From Bacillota bacterium (GTDB taxonomy: Bacteria; Bacillota_E; Sulfobacillia; Sulfobacillales; JAIMBI01), in the NCBI GenBank assembly GCA_021828405.1, contig JAKARZ010000007.1:1-64000 (forward strand): DNA of 64,000 nucleotides. Direction: 5' to 3'. The first letter of the stretch is position 1. Each line of letters begins with the position of its first letter. A model generated the notes under the pieces. That model saw nothing but the letters and a program-made list of their open reading frames with translations. It had not been told where the DNA came from and searched no databases. Below are positions 32,443 to 41,112 of this stretch, piece by piece. A program made the translations under genes and the position numbers.

Positions 32443-34779
32443 GTGGACTTGCCGCTGAGCTGGCTCCGCGAGTGGCTGCCGGGCCTGGACACCGAGGCCG
32501 AGGGCATCGCGGCGCAGTTGGAGCACATGGGATACGAGCTGGACGGGACGATGATCGCCGAGGCCGGGCTCGCCTCGGTCCAACTGGTGGAGGTGAAAGA
32601 GCGGCACCCGCATCCGGCTGCCGATCGACTGGCCGTGCTGCTGGTGTCGGCGGGGGCGGATGACCCGGTGCAGGTGGTCACCGGCGCCCCCAACGGACAC
32701 CCGGGGGACCGGGTGTGGCACGCGCCGCCGGGCACCACGCTGCCCGACGGACGCCAAGTAGGCACCGAGCACCTTCGTGGTGTGCGGTCGGAGGGCATGC
32801 TCCTGTCGGCAAAAGAGCTGGGGTATGTTGGTGGGGGCGAGGGCCTCTGGATTTGGCAGGGACCCGGTCAGGTGGGTGACCGCTGGCCAACGGTCGTAGG
32901 ATCCGAGACGGTCCTGCAATTGTCCCTCACGCCAAACTTGGCGCAGTATGCCCACTCGGTGCTGGGCGTGGCGCGCGATTTGGCGGCGTTGGGCCGCCGC
33001 CCTCTCCCGGGCTGGTCGGCGAGCCCGGAACTGACCGCAGAGGACCCTCTGGTGCGCGTGGAGGCGCCGGACCTGTGCCCGCGGTACGCGGTCGCCCAAC
33101 TGGCGTGTGCGCCGCCGTCGGGGGCCATTCCGTGGATGTGGCAGCGGCGCCTCGCCCTGGCTGGCGCGAGGCTCATTCACCCGGTGGTCGACGCCACCAA
33201 TGCCGTGCGCATCGACATGGGCCAGCCGCTGCACGTGTTTGACCTGGACCGGGTGCGGCTCCCTTTGGTGGTTCGGCGCGCCGCGGCGGGTGAGCCCCTC
33301 GTGCTGTTGGACGGCCGCACCGTGACCCTGGCCCCGGACGACCTCGTCATTGCCGACGGGGACGGACCGGTCGCCATCGCCGGGGTGATGGGCGGGCAGC
33401 GATCGGCCGTGGTGCCCGACACCCGCCGCGTGTTGCTCGAGTCGGCCCATTTTGATCGCGCCAGCGTGTACCGGACCGCCCGTCGGCATCAGCTGGTGAG
33501 CGACGCCGCCGCCCGGTTTGGGCGCGGGACCGACGTCGAAGCGGTGCTGCCGGCTGTGGCCCGGTTTGTGAACCTGCTGCAGACCTTTGGGGTCGACGTT
33601 GCCGTCGCGGCGGTCCAGGTGGTTGGGGCGGCTCCCGCACGCCGCCATGTTTTGTTTCAGCCGGAACGCTTACGCACGTGGACCGGTCTCAACCTGGACG
33701 ACGCAGAGCTGGCGAGCGAGCTCGACCGGTCCGGCTTCGTGGTGGACGGGGGCCGTGTGCGTGTGCCCAGTTGGCGGCCGGACATCGAAGGACCGCAAGA
33801 CTTGGCCGAAGAGTTGACCCGGCTCGTGGGCATGGACGCGGTCCCGGCTCGCCTTCCGGCTCGGACCACCCCAGGGGTGGCGGACTACGACACCCGGCAG
33901 GCCGACCAGCTGCGCGACTGGCTGGTGGCGGGCGGGTTCGTGGAAGTGGTGTCGCGCAGCTTCATCCCGGCGGGCGTTTCCGAGCGCCTGGGGCTTCTGC
34001 CGCCGGTGCATGTGGTCAAGAACCCACTGCGCGAGGACGAGGCGGTCATGCGCACCAGCGTGTGGCCAGGGCTGTTGGACGCCGCCCGATACAATCGGGG
34101 CCGCAGCGGTGAGCGACTGGCGCTGTTTGAGGTCGGGCCCGTGTACCTGGGCACGCCGGTCGCACCCCTCGAACGGGTGGAAGCGGGCCTCGTGGCCACC
34201 CTGGGTGAGTGGCCAGCCCTCTTTGGGCCGGCCCGGCAGTCGGTGTACGACTTGAAGGGTCTGGTGGAGGAACTTTCGCGGCGCTTGGGGTGGCGCTTCG
34301 GCTGGGGGCCTTGGACGGGGCCGACTGGGGTGCTGCACCCGGGACGCTCGCTGGCCATTGTCCGCGACGGCCAGGTGTGGGGAGCGCTGGGAGAACTGCA
34401 TCCGGCGGTGCTGCAGGCGTGGCGGCTGCCACGTACTGCCGTCGCACGCTGGCACATGCCGCCGGCATCGGCGGGCCAACGGATCGAGCGCGACCGGCCG
34501 GCGCCCCCGCCCCCGTACCCGGCCGTCAGGCGAGACGTCTCGCTGCTAATGCCTGACGATATGCCCTGGGCTCATGTCGCGGCACTGCTGCAGCGGCATG
34601 CGGGCGCTGACGTGGAGTCGATTTGGCCCTTTGACCGGTACGAGGACGCCTCGGGGGCGGCCGTGACGGTGGCCATCCGCTATCGGGCGGCGGACCGCAC
34701 CCTCACCGACGCCGATGTGGACGCCCGTGTGGCCGTGCTGGTTGCGGCACTGGCTGCGGCCGGCCTAACACGCCGCTGA
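32443..34779 (+). CDS. pheT: Phenylalanyl-tRNA synthetase beta subunit
   Basis: 778 aa, normal for PheT. Domains in order: the N-terminal segment LPLSWLREWLPGL; the EMAP/tRNA-binding domain (VKERHPHPAADRLAVLLV); the B3/B4 editing domain with HPVVDATNAVRIDMGQPLHVFD; the B5 domain; the catalytic-like fold with RSFIPAGVSERLGLLP and NPLREDEAVMRTSV; and the FDX-ACB anticodon domain (PPYPAVRRDVSLLMPDDM). The GTG at 32443 has GGAGGAGGG just upstream; the two preceding ATGs are out of frame. Co-transcribed with pheS. Confidence 0.96.
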   Translation: MDLPLSWLREWLPGLDTEAEGIAAQLEHMGYELDGTMIAEAGLASVQLVEVKERHPHPAADRLAVLLVSAGADDPVQVVTGAPNGHPGDRVWHAPPGTTLPDGRQVGTEHLRGVRSEGMLLSAKELGYVGGGEGLWIWQGPGQVGDRWPTVVGSETVLQLSLTPNLAQYAHSVLGVARDLAALGRRPLPGWSASPELTAEDPLVRVEAPDLCPRYAVAQLACAPPSGAIPWMWQRRLALAGARLIHPVVDATNAVRIDMGQPLHVFDLDRVRLPLVVRRAAAGEPLVLLDGRTVTLAPDDLVIADGDGPVAIAGVMGGQRSAVVPDTRRVLLESAHFDRASVYRTARRHQLVSDAAARFGRGTDVEAVLPAVARFVNLLQTFGVDVAVAAVQVVGAAPARRHVLFQPERLRTWTGLNLDDAELASELDRSGFVVDGGRVRVPSWRPDIEGPQDLAEELTRLVGMDAVPARLPARTTPGVADYDTRQADQLRDWLVAGGFVEVVSRSFIPAGVSERLGLLPPVHVVKNPLREDEAVMRTSVWPGLLDAARYNRGRSGERLALFEVGPVYLGTPVAPLERVEAGLVATLGEWPALFGPARQSVYDLKGLVEELSRRLGWRFGWGPWTGPTGVLHPGRSLAIVRDGQVWGALGELHPAVLQAWRLPRTAVARWHMPPASAGQRIERDRPAPPPPYPAVRRDVSLLMPDDMPWAHVAALLQRHAGADVESIWPFDRYEDASGAAVTVAIRYRAADRTLTDADVDARVAVLVAALAAAGLTRR

Positions 34780-34869
34780 CCGGGCGGCCGTGGTGTCAAA
34801 AAAAGTCGACGACTGGCAGGAAAGTGGGAGCGCCAGCGAGAATGACTCCCCAACAGGAATCGGGGAGGG

Positions 34870-35190
34870 ATGGCGATGACGGGTTCCGAGGGCGGGACCG
34901 TCACCCGCACGGTGGTGACGATCTACGGCGAGGAGTACCCCCTGGTGAGCGACCTGTCCCCGGAGGCGGTGCACGCGCTCGGACGCATGGTGGACACGCG
35001 GCTCCGCATGCTCGCGGCCAAGCACCCGCGGGTGCCCTCAACGCGGCTGTCCATTTTGGCCGCGCTCACCCTCGCGGAAGAGCTGGCGCGAGTGAAGGCC
35101 GAGCACGCGGAAGCGGTGGCCGCACTGCAGGCGCAGTGGCGGCGCGAGTCCAACCCCCGGCGTGTGGGGCAGGGCGGGCAAAACAACTAG
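34870..35190 (+). CDS. zapA: Cell division protein ZapA
   Basis: 106 aa. The ZapA fold is recognised by TVVTIYGEEYPLVSDLSPEAVHALG and the MVDTRLRMLA helix, ending in a coiled-coil with AILAALTLAEEL-like ILAALTLAEELARVKAEH. ZapA cross-links FtsZ filaments at midcell. pheST-zapA-mutS2 is a common order in Bacillota. Start 34870 or the ATG at 34876. Confidence 0.88.
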   Translation: MAMTGSEGGTVTRTVVTIYGEEYPLVSDLSPEAVHALGRMVDTRLRMLAAKHPRVPSTRLSILAALTLAEELARVKAEHAEAVAALQAQWRRESNPRRVGQGGQNN

Positions 35191-35361
35191 AGGCGCCGCA
35201 AGCGGGCCGGCCGAGGCGGGCCGGCTTCGCTGTGGGCGCCCGCCGGTCCGAGGTGACTCACGAGGGGCTGGCGAGTGGCTATCATAGAGATCTTGAGCAA
35301 TCGGGCCAGCATGCGGCACATGCCGCCCGGGTGGCCGAACACGCGGAGAAGGAGGCGGGCG

Positions 35362-36051
35362 GTGAGCGGATCCCTGTGGGTGGTGTCCAACGGCACCCGC
35401 CTCACGGCGGGCAGATGGCGGGGGGACGTGGATGCTCGCCTGGGCGCGGTCGCCGCGCCGCGCAGCACCACGGCCCGCGCCGCCCTGCTGACGGGGCGGG
35501 ACCCGCTCAGCGTCACGCGGGAGCCCATGCGGGGGCGGCCGACGCCGGAACTGGCGGCGTTCGTGCGCAAGCATGCCCTGTGGGCGGGTCCGCAGGACAT
35601 CTGGGCCAACGCGCACCGGCCGGATGACTTTCGCGGCGAGCCATCGGTGATGATGGTGGCCGCCGCGGCGCGGGGGGTGGTGGTACGCACGGTGGGACAC
35701 CTCCGACGTGGCGAGGCGGTGGCGGGCGACGTGACCGGCGTCGGCCTGATTCGGCGCGGCCATGCGGACCTGGTGCCCGACACCCCCGAGCGCGTGGCGG
35801 AGCGCCTGGCCGACTGGGCTGGCGCGAACCACCGCGTGTGGTGGGAGCTTGACCCGCAAGTGGACCGGGACACGGTCGACGCGGTGTTGGCAGCCGTGGG
35901 CCGGTGTGGCGTGCCGTGGGCGGCCATCGGACTGCCGGGGCCGGGCAGCGACCTGTGGCCCGACGTGCTCCCCCTGTGGAGCGCGGTCGAGTGGACGCCG
36001 CCGTCGCGGCTCACCAACGTGCTCGCATCGTGGTGGGACGCGGCATCTTGA
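35362..36051 (+). CDS. Protein of unknown function between zapA and mutS2
   Basis: About 229 aa from GTG 35362, which has GGAGG six bases upstream; the longer frame from 35275 lacks a site and is low-complexity. Not recognised. It is soluble-looking, with alternating strand/helix segments (LWVVSNGTRLTAGRWRGDV; SVMMVAAAARGVVVRTVGHL; HRVWWELDPQVDRDTVDAVL; VPWAAIGLPGPGSDLW) that suggest an alpha/beta or TIM-like fold, with no signal peptide. The stop overlaps the mutS2 TTG by 4 bp, so it is probably translated with mutS2. Confidence 0.6.
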   Translation: MSGSLWVVSNGTRLTAGRWRGDVDARLGAVAAPRSTTARAALLTGRDPLSVTREPMRGRPTPELAAFVRKHALWAGPQDIWANAHRPDDFRGEPSVMMVAAAARGVVVRTVGHLRRGEAVAGDVTGVGLIRRGHADLVPDTPERVAERLADWAGANHRVWWELDPQVDRDTVDAVLAAVGRCGVPWAAIGLPGPGSDLWPDVLPLWSAVEWTPPSRLTNVLASWWDAAS

Positions 36052-38396
36052 ACGCGCATGGGCTGGACAGGCTGGAATGGGGAAGCTTGCTTGAGCGTTT
36101 GGCCGCCTATGCGGACACTCCGGCCGGCAAAGCGCGGGTTCTGGCGGCGGTGCCGGATCCGCACCCCGACTGGCTGGCGGAGCAGCAACGCTTGTATGCA
36201 GCGGCCGCCGCGCACGTGCCGCTGGGCCAATTGTCGCTCGCGGGTGCGGTGGACTTGGCTCCGCTGGTGGACCGGGCTGTCAAGGGAGGCATGCTGGCCC
36301 CGGACGCCCTGTGGTCTGTGATGGCCACGGTGGAGCGGGGCGAGGCTCTGAAGGCGGCGCTGGCCGGGTCGGACAGTGTCGAACTGTCGGCGCATCTCGG
36401 CCACTTCGAGACCCCGATGGGGCTTTGGCACCACATCGGGGCGGCCATATTGGAGTCGGGGGAGCTAAAGGATAGCGCCAGTGCGGCCCTTGAGCGCATC
36501 CGCCGCGACATGACGCGACTGGAAGCGGAGATCCAAGAGGTGCTGGAGCGACTGGTCCGCTCCGCGACGTGGTCGGAGTATCTTCAGGAGCCGCTGGTGG
36601 CTCTGCGGCGCGGCCGGCGGGTGGTTCCGGTGAAGCGCTCGTTCGTCCACCAAGTGCGCGGATTGGTTCATGACCAGTCGGGCAGCGGGCAGACCGTGTT
36701 TGTCGAGCCAGCCCCGGTGGTGGAGCGACAGAACCGCATTGCCGAGCTGTCGGCGGCAGAGGAAGAGGAAATTCTCCGCATCCTCCGCCAACTGACGGCG
36801 GAGGTGGCCAGTCACGAGGCCGCGCTTCTGGCCATGAACCGCGCCATCCTGACCACGGACGTGCTGCTGGCGAAGCTTCGCTGGGCGCGCCGGGCGGAGG
36901 CGGCGCTGCCGCACCTAGTCGGCGACACGCTGTCGCTGGTGGACGCCCGCCACCCACTGCTGGATGCGCCCGTGCCCCTCACGGTTTGCGTCGGCGGGGC
37001 CCAGCCGGTGCTGGTGGTCACGGGCCCAAACACCGGGGGTAAGACCGTCGCGCTGAAGACGGTCGGGTTGCTGGTCGCGCTGGCGCTGTCCGGGTGGCCG
37101 GTGCCGGCCCACCCCGACAGCCGCGTGCCGCTGTTCCACGAGATGTTTGCGGATATTGGCGACGAGCAGAGTCTGGAGCAAAACCTGTCGACATTCTCGG
37201 GTCACGTGCGCCAATTGGTGCCGGTGGCCGCGGGCGCTGCGCCGGGCGTGCTGGTGCTGCTGGACGAAATCGGCGCGGGCACCGACCCGGAGGAAGGCAC
37301 TGCCCTGGCCCTGGCTCTGGTGGACCACCTCTTGGAGGCGGGGGCGACGGCCGTCGTCACGACGCATTATGCCCGCGTCAAGCTTTTGGCCTACCGCGAC
37401 CGGCGGGTGCAGAACGCACGGATGGATTTTGACCGGGAGCGCCTCCTGCCGACGTACCGCCTGGTCATGGGGCAACCGGGTTCGTCTCAGGCGCTTTATA
37501 TTGCGCGGCGCCTGGGGCTGGATCCCCATCTGCTGGACCGGGCGGAGCGGCATCTGGGGCAGGAGGGCGTCCGGGTGGACCATGCCATTGGCGAGCTGGA
37601 GCGGGTCGAGCGCGAACTGGCGCAGGCCCGTGATGGGGTGGCGGCGGCGGAGCGGGCGCTCGCGGCGCGAGAAGCCGCACTGCAGGCGGCTGAGGCGCGG
37701 CTCGGGGCCGAGCGGACGAAAGATCGCGAGCGGCTCAGGCAAGAGGTGCGCCGGCGCCTGAGCGAACTGGAGTCGCGGGCCGGCGCCGCGATTGCGGCCG
37801 CCCAGGCCGAGACGCGTGCAGAGCGCGAGCAGGCGCTACAGTCGCTCCGGGCGGAGATCAAGAGCTGGGGCAGTTTCGAGCGGGAGCTCAGCACAGGCGC
37901 GCCACCAATTGCCAACAAGGGCGGCCCGCTGGCCGTCGGGCAGCGGGTGACGGCGCCGGCTCTGGCGGAGCCGGGCCACATCCTGTCGATGGAGCGCGGG
38001 CAGGCCACGGTCGAGTCGGCGGGACGGCGCATTGTGCTGCCGGTGGCGAGCCTAGCGCCCGCGCCCGAGCATCCGCACACCGGGCGGGGCCGGGGAGCGG
38101 CGACGGCCCCCCGGCGCCTGGATTCGCCGAACGCGGAGGGAGCCGGGGACATTGGGATGGAATGCGACCTTCGCGGGATGACGGTGCTGGAGGCGGTGGA
38201 TGAAGTGGAAGTGTATCTGGACCGAGCGGCACGGGCGGGCCTGCCGTTTGCCCGCCTAATCCATGGCAAGGGCACGGGCTCGCTTCGGCGCGCGGTGCAG
38301 GAACACTTGGTGGGTCATCCGCACGTCGCCGGGTTTCGCCTGGGCCAGGCAGGCGAAGGGGGCGACGGGGTGACGGTGGTGCAGTTCCACCCATAG
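36048..38396 (+). CDS. mutS2: Endonuclease MutS2 (recombination suppressor / ribosome rescue factor)
   Basis: 782 aa. Domains: N-terminal core/clamp helices (LDRLEWGSLLERLAAYADTP), HDQSGSGQTVFVEP, the ABC-type ATPase with Walker A TGPNTGGKTVALKT, the FADIGDEQSLEQNLSTFSGH signature region (two adjoining motifs), Walker B VLLDEIGAGTDPEEG and the TTHY switch. A long coiled-coil rich in Glu/Arg follows, then a C-terminal Smr domain with DLRGMTVLEAVDEVEVYLD and LIHGKGTGSLRRAV. Other MutS2 proteins suppress homologous recombination and split collided ribosomes. Start TTG 36048 overlaps the previous stop; in-frame GTGs at 36030/36033 are alternatives. Confidence 0.95.
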   Translation: MNAHGLDRLEWGSLLERLAAYADTPAGKARVLAAVPDPHPDWLAEQQRLYAAAAAHVPLGQLSLAGAVDLAPLVDRAVKGGMLAPDALWSVMATVERGEALKAALAGSDSVELSAHLGHFETPMGLWHHIGAAILESGELKDSASAALERIRRDMTRLEAEIQEVLERLVRSATWSEYLQEPLVALRRGRRVVPVKRSFVHQVRGLVHDQSGSGQTVFVEPAPVVERQNRIAELSAAEEEEILRILRQLTAEVASHEAALLAMNRAILTTDVLLAKLRWARRAEAALPHLVGDTLSLVDARHPLLDAPVPLTVCVGGAQPVLVVTGPNTGGKTVALKTVGLLVALALSGWPVPAHPDSRVPLFHEMFADIGDEQSLEQNLSTFSGHVRQLVPVAAGAAPGVLVLLDEIGAGTDPEEGTALALALVDHLLEAGATAVVTTHYARVKLLAYRDRRVQNARMDFDRERLLPTYRLVMGQPGSSQALYIARRLGLDPHLLDRAERHLGQEGVRVDHAIGELERVERELAQARDGVAAAERALAAREAALQAAEARLGAERTKDRERLRQEVRRRLSELESRAGAAIAAAQAETRAEREQALQSLRAEIKSWGSFERELSTGAPPIANKGGPLAVGQRVTAPALAEPGHILSMERGQATVESAGRRIVLPVASLAPAPEHPHTGRGRGAATAPRRLDSPNAEGAGDIGMECDLRGMTVLEAVDEVEVYLDRAARAGLPFARLIHGKGTGSLRRAVQEHLVGHPHVAGFRLGQAGEGGDGVTVVQFHP

Positions 38397-38430
38397 TGGC
38401 TGGGACGCCCACCGGCTTCGCACGACTGAC

Positions 38431-38910
38431 ATGGGGGCGATGGACATGGGGATCGGAGTGGCGTTTGACGATTCGGGGCGGCTGGGGCCCACGTTTGTGG
38501 GCACGGTGTATCCCGCGCAGATGGATCATATGGGACACATAAACATGCAGTCCTACGTGGGGCTGTTTGACCAGGCGTCGTGGGGTTTCTTTTCGTGGAT
38601 GGGGCTCACCGAGGAGCGCGTTGCCGCCGAGCAGGTGGGCATGGCGGGGCTGGTGCAGGAAAATCGATTTTTGGCGGAACTGCATCCGGGGGTGAGCCTG
38701 GAGGCGTGGACGCGCGTGCTCGCGACCTCGGAGAAGACCGTGCGCTTCCAGCATGACCTGCACCGCCGGGTGGAAGGAGGCCCGCTGGTGGCCACGAGTG
38801 TCGTCACGGCGGCCTGCCTTGATCTGACACGCCGCCGCGCCCGCCCGCTGCCGGAGGACATCCGGCAGCGCCTCGAGGAGGCGGTTCGCCGGGGCGCACC
38901 GCGCAAATGA
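38431..38910 (+). CDS. Acyl-CoA thioesterase, hotdog fold (4HBT-like)
   Basis: 159 aa. A hotdog thioesterase by the N-terminal pattern VYPAQMDHMGHINMQSYVGLFDQA, where Asp-His-x-Gly-His replaces the classic DxDxxGHVNN active-site strand, followed by ENRFLAELHPGVSLEAWTRVL and LVATSVVTAACLDLTRRRARPLP. It hydrolyses an acyl-CoA thioester; chain preference is unknown. Start could be 38431, 38440 or 38446, none with a strong ribosome site. Confidence 0.8.
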   Translation: MGAMDMGIGVAFDDSGRLGPTFVGTVYPAQMDHMGHINMQSYVGLFDQASWGFFSWMGLTEERVAAEQVGMAGLVQENRFLAELHPGVSLEAWTRVLATSEKTVRFQHDLHRRVEGGPLVATSVVTAACLDLTRRRARPLPEDIRQRLEEAVRRGAPRK

Positions 38911-38957
38911 TTGTCAATCGCCGTGTTGCGGGAGTGCTATTGTGCTCCGGCCGCCTA

Positions 38958-38966
38958 TGCTATGAT
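38958..38966 (+). promoter_or_regulatory. Extended -10 promoter of tyrS
   Basis: TGCTATGAT at 38958-38966 is an extended -10 (TGn plus TATGAT). A -35-like TTGTGC at 38940 is only 15 bases away. Confidence 0.5.
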
Positions 38967-39061
38967 GGCGCCAATTGTTATCCTGCCACGCACAGCGTGA
39001 CATCTCTTGGGAGTGGTCCCAGCCTTTTGGGACACGGACCGGAGGGAGTTGGACTGCACCC

Positions 39062-40297
39062 GTGAACGACGTGTCTGCGGTGGCGCCGCCGGCGCCCGTG
39101 CAGCGAGAGGCCGCACGCCAGTTGGAGTGGCTGGCGGCGGGCGCCGTCGAAGTATTGCAGCGCGGGGAGCTTTTGACCCGCCTGGCTGAGTCGCTGGACA
39201 CCAATCGCCCGCTTACCGTCAAACTGGGCTTGGATCCGACGGCACCTGACATTCACCTGGGCCATGTGCTGGTGCTCGACAAATTGCGCCAATTCCAGGA
39301 CTTGGGCCACCGGGTCGTGCTGATCATTGGGGACTTCACCGCCCGCATCGGCGACCCGAGCGGGCGCCATCAGACGCGCCCGGCGCTCTCGAGCGAGGCG
39401 ATTGACGCATTTGGGCAGACATACCTGGAGCAGGCCACCAAGATCCTGAAGCCCGACCAGCTGGAGTTGCGTCACAACCACGAGTGGCTGTCGCCGCTGG
39501 GGCTGGCCGACCTGATGGCGCTGATGTCCCGCATCACCTTGGCCCGTATGCTAGAGCGCGAGGACTTTCACAACCGCATGGCCGCCCACTTGCCGCTGCA
39601 CCTGCATGAACTGCTGTATCCGGTCATGCAGGCGTACGACTCGGTGGCCATCGCGGCGGATGTAGAGCTGGGCGGGCTGGATCAAAAGTTCAACCTGATG
39701 ACGGCGCGCCAAATCCAGGAGGCGTCGGGCCAGGCACCGGAGGTGGCCCTGCTGATGCCCATGCTGGTGGGGCTGGACGGCGTCAAGAAGATGAGTAAGA
39801 GCCTGGGCAATTACGTGGGCATCACGGACGCACCGGCGGAGATGTATGGCAAAACCATGTCGCTGCCGGACGAATTGGTGGCGTCCTGGGGCGAGGGCGT
39901 GCTGGGCTGGGAGCGGGGGGCGGCTGAGCAGCGCCGGGCCTCCGGCGAGCATCCCCGCGACCTCAAAGCCTCCCTGGCGGAGCAGGTCGTGGCGCGCTTT
40001 CACGGCGCGGGCGCGGCCGCCGAGGCCGCGCGGGCGTTCTCCCAAACGTTTCGTGAGGGTGACGTCCCCGCCGACGCGCCCCACGTGGCCCTGCTGCCCG
40101 GGGCTGCGGCGGGAGTGGCCGCGCTGGATTTGGTGGCGGCGCTTCCGGGCGTGGGGTCGCGCGGCGAGGCGCGCCGCCTCCTGCAGCAGGGCGGCGTCAC
40201 CGTGGATGGTCGGCGGATCGATGTCGCCGATTCGGTCCAGGTCGGCCGAGGCAGTTGGGTGCGCCTCGGCCGTCGGCGCTTCTTTCGTTATCAATAA
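39062..40297 (+). CDS. tyrS: Tyrosyl-tRNA synthetase
   Basis: Class I synthetase, 411 aa. The HIGH-type motif is in GLDPTAPDIHLGHVLVL, the KMSKS loop is VKKMSKSLGNYVGI, and the tyrosine-pocket region includes LLYPVMQAYDSVAI. The C-terminal S4 RNA-binding domain covers SRGEARRLLQQGGVTVDGRRI. The GLDPTAPD form of the first motif suggests the TyrZ-like subgroup. No T-box is visible in its short leader, unlike thrS and pheST. The GTG at 39062 is the first in-frame start after GGAGGG at 39043-39048. Confidence 0.96.
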   Translation: MNDVSAVAPPAPVQREAARQLEWLAAGAVEVLQRGELLTRLAESLDTNRPLTVKLGLDPTAPDIHLGHVLVLDKLRQFQDLGHRVVLIIGDFTARIGDPSGRHQTRPALSSEAIDAFGQTYLEQATKILKPDQLELRHNHEWLSPLGLADLMALMSRITLARMLEREDFHNRMAAHLPLHLHELLYPVMQAYDSVAIAADVELGGLDQKFNLMTARQIQEASGQAPEVALLMPMLVGLDGVKKMSKSLGNYVGITDAPAEMYGKTMSLPDELVASWGEGVLGWERGAAEQRRASGEHPRDLKASLAEQVVARFHGAGAAAEAARAFSQTFREGDVPADAPHVALLPGAAAGVAALDLVAALPGVGSRGEARRLLQQGGVTVDGRRIDVADSVQVGRGSWVRLGRRRFFRYQ

Positions 40298-40315
40298 ATG
40301 TGAGGTGACGGCACG

Positions 40316-41050
40316 TTGGCGGCACGCGAGGAAGAAATGCTTGGATGGAAACGGCTGGAACAGGGACAGTTGGAGCGGGCAGAAGGCCACTTTCGGCGCT
40401 GCCTGGAAATGGACCCCGACCGCGTGGAAGCCTTGAATGGCTTGGGTCAAGTGTATATGGCGTGGGACGAACTGGACGAGGCGGCGGAGCTGTTTCAGAT
40501 GGCACTGTCCATCGCGGAGCCCAAGTTGCCGCGCGGCAAGCGCCGCACGGGCTGGCATGACCCCCATGTGCGTCCGTACCTCCGGAGCCTGCATCTCTTG
40601 GCCATGACACGCATCCGGCGCGGGGCGTACGCGGCGGCCGCCGAACCTCTGGAGACGATGCTCGCCTGGGACGCCACCGGCGTGGATGGCGAGGCGTATC
40701 TCCTGCTGGGCCAGTGCCGCCAGCGGCTGGGGGAAATCGAGGCCGCGGACGCGTGTTACGAGAAGGCGCGACTGAAGCACCCGCACGCCTGGTATTTGTA
40801 CGGCCTGACGCGGCTTTTGTTGGGCCATGCCCCGGAGGCGGCCCACTGCTTCAAGTCGGCAGTCGATGTGGTGCCCGAGGTGGCACCGCTCTTGGCATTC
40901 TATCCGCGGGTGCGGGGCATTGGCGGGGAGGGGGCGCCACGCCACCGCCAAGCGGTGCAATTTGTGAACGCCACGGTGGACCTGTTCACCCGCGACAGCC
41001 GGGACCTGCTGCGGTCGCTCATGACCGGCGAAGTGGCCAGTGGTCAGTGA
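40316..41050 (+). CDS. TPR-repeat protein
   Basis: 244 aa from TTG 40316, with GAGGTG eight bases upstream. Tetratricopeptide helices are clear: WKRLEQGQLERAEGHFRRCLEMDPDRVEAL, GLGQVYMAWDELDEAAELFQMAL, then AYAAAAEPLETMLAWD and LLLGQCRQRLGEIEAADACYEKAR, and YGLTRLLLGHAPEAAHCFKSA. No signal peptide and no enzyme domain. TPR proteins are scaffolds; the partner is unknown. It lies between tyrS and nadE on the same strand. Confidence 0.8.
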   Translation: MAAREEEMLGWKRLEQGQLERAEGHFRRCLEMDPDRVEALNGLGQVYMAWDELDEAAELFQMALSIAEPKLPRGKRRTGWHDPHVRPYLRSLHLLAMTRIRRGAYAAAAEPLETMLAWDATGVDGEAYLLLGQCRQRLGEIEAADACYEKARLKHPHAWYLYGLTRLLLGHAPEAAHCFKSAVDVVPEVAPLLAFYPRVRGIGGEGAPRHRQAVQFVNATVDLFTRDSRDLLRSLMTGEVASGQ

Positions 41051-41112
41051 TGTTTCGCGGGCGGGTGGGGGCTGAGTCAGGCCGCGACCCACGAAGGGAG
41101 GCGCCGAGGAGG

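Noticed and set aside
38975..39061. tyrS leader as a T-box
   Set aside because: No T-box core (GGTGG-ACCGCG type) or specifier stem is present in the roughly 90-base leader.
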